A DNA stretch of 47,227 bases. It comes from a virus. The notes under the pieces were generated by a model, which had not been told where the DNA came from, searched no databases, and saw only the letters and a list, made by a program, of their open reading frames with translations. The stretch spans positions 1-47,227 of IMG/VR virus record IMGVR_UViG_3300046463_000159; one strand, given 5' to 3'. The stretch's first letter is position 1, and every line of letters starts with the position of its first letter. The translations under genes and the position numbers were made by a program. This document shows positions 46,300 to 47,227 of the stretch, piece by piece.

Positions 46300-46806
46300 A
46301 TGGTACTCAACAAACGCCTCATTGCGACTATCGCGGGCGCGTCCGCCGTGGCTATCGCTACATTCACCGCAGGCTTTGAGGGACTCGCTAACAAGGTGTA
46401 CCGGGACCCCGTAGGCCACTTGGCCGTGTGTGTGGGCCACGACAGCTACGCCCCGGACGGAACCACGCTCAATCTCGGGGAGACGTACACGGACGACCAA
46501 TGTAGTTCTATGCTTGGTTGGGATTTGAAAGCGGCGGGAGACGCAGTAGACAAACTCGTGCGTGTGCCGTTGAACGAGGGAGAGCGACTCGCGTACACCG
46601 ATTTTACTTTTAATGTTGGTGTAGATGCGTTCGCTAAATCTACGGCCCTCCGCAAGCTCAACGCGGGAGACCGCGCGGGAGCCTGTGCGGAGTTGCTCCG
46701 TTGGAACAAGGGGACCGTAAAGGGTAAGCTCGTAGTGTTGCCCGGGCTCGACCGTAGACGCAAGGCGGAGAACCTCGCGTGTGTTAGTGGTAAGGTTCCT
46801 AGCTAA
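46300..46806 (+). CDS. SAR-type endolysin (lysozyme, GH24)
   Basis: The 168-residue protein has a weakly hydrophobic Ala/Gly-rich N-terminal signal-arrest segment (residues 7-25: LIATIAGASAVAIATFTAG) and a T4/P21-like lysozyme domain: GFEGLANKVYRDPVGHLAVCVGH. Catalytic Glu27 and Asp36 are correctly spaced, but the third position (T4 Thr26) is Ala42. Cys44, Cys63 and Cys160 could support redox control of activation. The gene is isolated from the holin/spanin cluster and faces the RNA polymerase gene. Confidence 0.85.
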   Translation: MVLNKRLIATIAGASAVAIATFTAGFEGLANKVYRDPVGHLAVCVGHDSYAPDGTTLNLGETYTDDQCSSMLGWDLKAAGDAVDKLVRVPLNEGERLAYTDFTFNVGVDAFAKSTALRKLNAGDRAGACAELLRWNKGTVKGKLVVLPGLDRRRKAENLACVSGKVPS

Positions 46807-46833
46807 CTGGACATAACGTTTTTTATCGCAGTT
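46805..46833. terminator. Weak hairpin between the convergent lysozyme and RNA polymerase genes
   Basis: AACTG (46805-46809) pairs with CAGTT (46829-46833), with an inner ATAA/TTAT pairing and a run of six T in between. It could act weakly in both directions as a terminator. Confidence 0.3.
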
Positions 46834-46847
46834 ATTTAGGACTACAG

Positions 46848-47227
46848 TTAAAACCAAGCATAGCCGCTCTCGCGGACTGCGTTAAGGTCCAACGTACCAT
46901 ACTCGGGCAACGGCGGGAGCTTCTCGCGTTGCTCGGGCGTGAGTGCTGCGGTTACTTGCTCCGTCCAGGTCCCGAGGAGGTCCGCCTCCATGAGTTCCAC
47001 GAACTGCTCGCGGGTGCTCTCGAAAACGTCCTGACACTGCGCGAACGGTGCGCCGAATGAGTCATGCACCATTGCGAAGTTACGAACGCCCCGGCGGTAC
47101 AGGTCATTGACAACCCGGACCATGTGGCTAGCGTCTACCCCGTGTACAAAGTTCGGGGAGACCCCGGCCCGTTGGCCCTTTTTGCTCAATGTGTCCCTAT
47201 TAATATAGAAACGCCGCTTGCGCTCCC
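46848..47227 (-). CDS. Single-subunit T7-type RNA polymerase, C-terminal 125 codons (continuation of the gene at 1-1900)
   Basis: Reading the minus strand from position 1 into 47227 keeps the same frame: codon 634 is made of base 1 plus 47227-47226. The C-terminal part contains SPNFVHGVDASH and the catalytic FAMVHDSFG block, equivalent to the T7 residues around H811-D812, and ends with aromatic residues (YAWF, stop at 46850-46848), much as T7 RNAP ends in FAFA. The residues spanning the join fit the equivalent T7 segment, which is about 11 residues longer, so I see no sign of sequence missing at the join. A loss of a whole number of codons cannot be excluded. The gene ends convergently with the lysozyme gene, with about 40 bases between them. 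Confidence 0.93.
   Translation of the reverse strand, partial: ERKRRFYINRDTLSKKGQRAGVSPNFVHGVDASHMVRVVNDLYRRGVRNFAMVHDSFGAPFAQCQDVFESTREQFVELMEADLLGTWTEQVTAALTPEQREKLPPLPEYGTLDLNAVRESGYAWF

Overview
The window looks like one complete, circularly closed genome of a tailed phage (siphovirus type) of a Gram-negative host. The last and first bases join in frame inside a T7-type RNA polymerase gene: its N-terminal part is on the minus strand at 1900 down to 1 and its C-terminal part continues at 47227 down to 46848. A lambda/HK97-type head-tail set, a two-component spanin and an outer-membrane-type lipoprotein point to a proteobacterial host. The lipoprotein N-terminus (Cys followed by a Gly run) resembles those common in Burkholderiales, but the host is only inferred. 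G+C is roughly 55-60 % by eye, apart from an AT-rich stretch at about 19.6-20.6 kb.

Layout. (1) Minus strand, 17.5 kb down to 1 and on to 46.85 kb: an operon-like early/replication block. It starts with about a dozen small unknown genes, then primase, DnaB-like helicase, metallophosphoesterase, ATP-dependent ligase, HD nucleotide hydrolase, family A DNA polymerase, ssDNA-binding protein, FEN exonuclease, endonuclease VII, an HNH-exonuclease fusion, MazG-like and MazZ-like nucleotide hydrolases and finally the single-subunit RNA polymerase. (2) 17.5-20.7 kb: a regulatory core with two tandem sigma70-type promoters firing leftward, a degenerate tyrosine recombinase, an HNH endonuclease and an AT-rich cis region with several repeat families (candidate cos/promoter region). 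(3) Plus strand, 20.7-41.5 kb: terminase, prohead protease, capsid, portal, connectors, tail tube, frameshifted tail chaperones, tape measure, M-fibre-L-K-I-J tail tip genes, holin-like protein, spanins and a small zincin. (4) Minus strand, 46.2 down to 41.5 kb: an accessory and plasmid-maintenance block holding small unknown genes, a lipoprotein, an exported Cys-rich protein, ParA (ParF type), a ribbon-helix-helix ParG-like protein and a winged-helix Rep-like protein. It is followed by a plasmid-like origin: a perfect DnaA box, an AT-rich segment and five copies of a 17-bp iteron. (5) A SAR-type lysozyme on the plus strand at 46.3-46.8 kb, convergent with the RNA polymerase gene.

How it may work together. 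Host RNA polymerase would read the sigma70-type promoters, several of which carry a related GGTGTACC/GGGTACC element inside the -35/-10 spacer, which suggests one shared repressor. The replication block then supplies the phage's own polymerases, and the structural block makes an HK97/lambda-like virion. The Rep/ParFG/iteron block, together with a recombinase that has lost nearly all of its catalytic residues, suggests that this phage persists as a partitioning plasmid rather than integrating. A siphovirus body plus a T7-type RNA polymerase is known from Xp10-like phages; its combination with a plasmid replicon is the most notable feature here.
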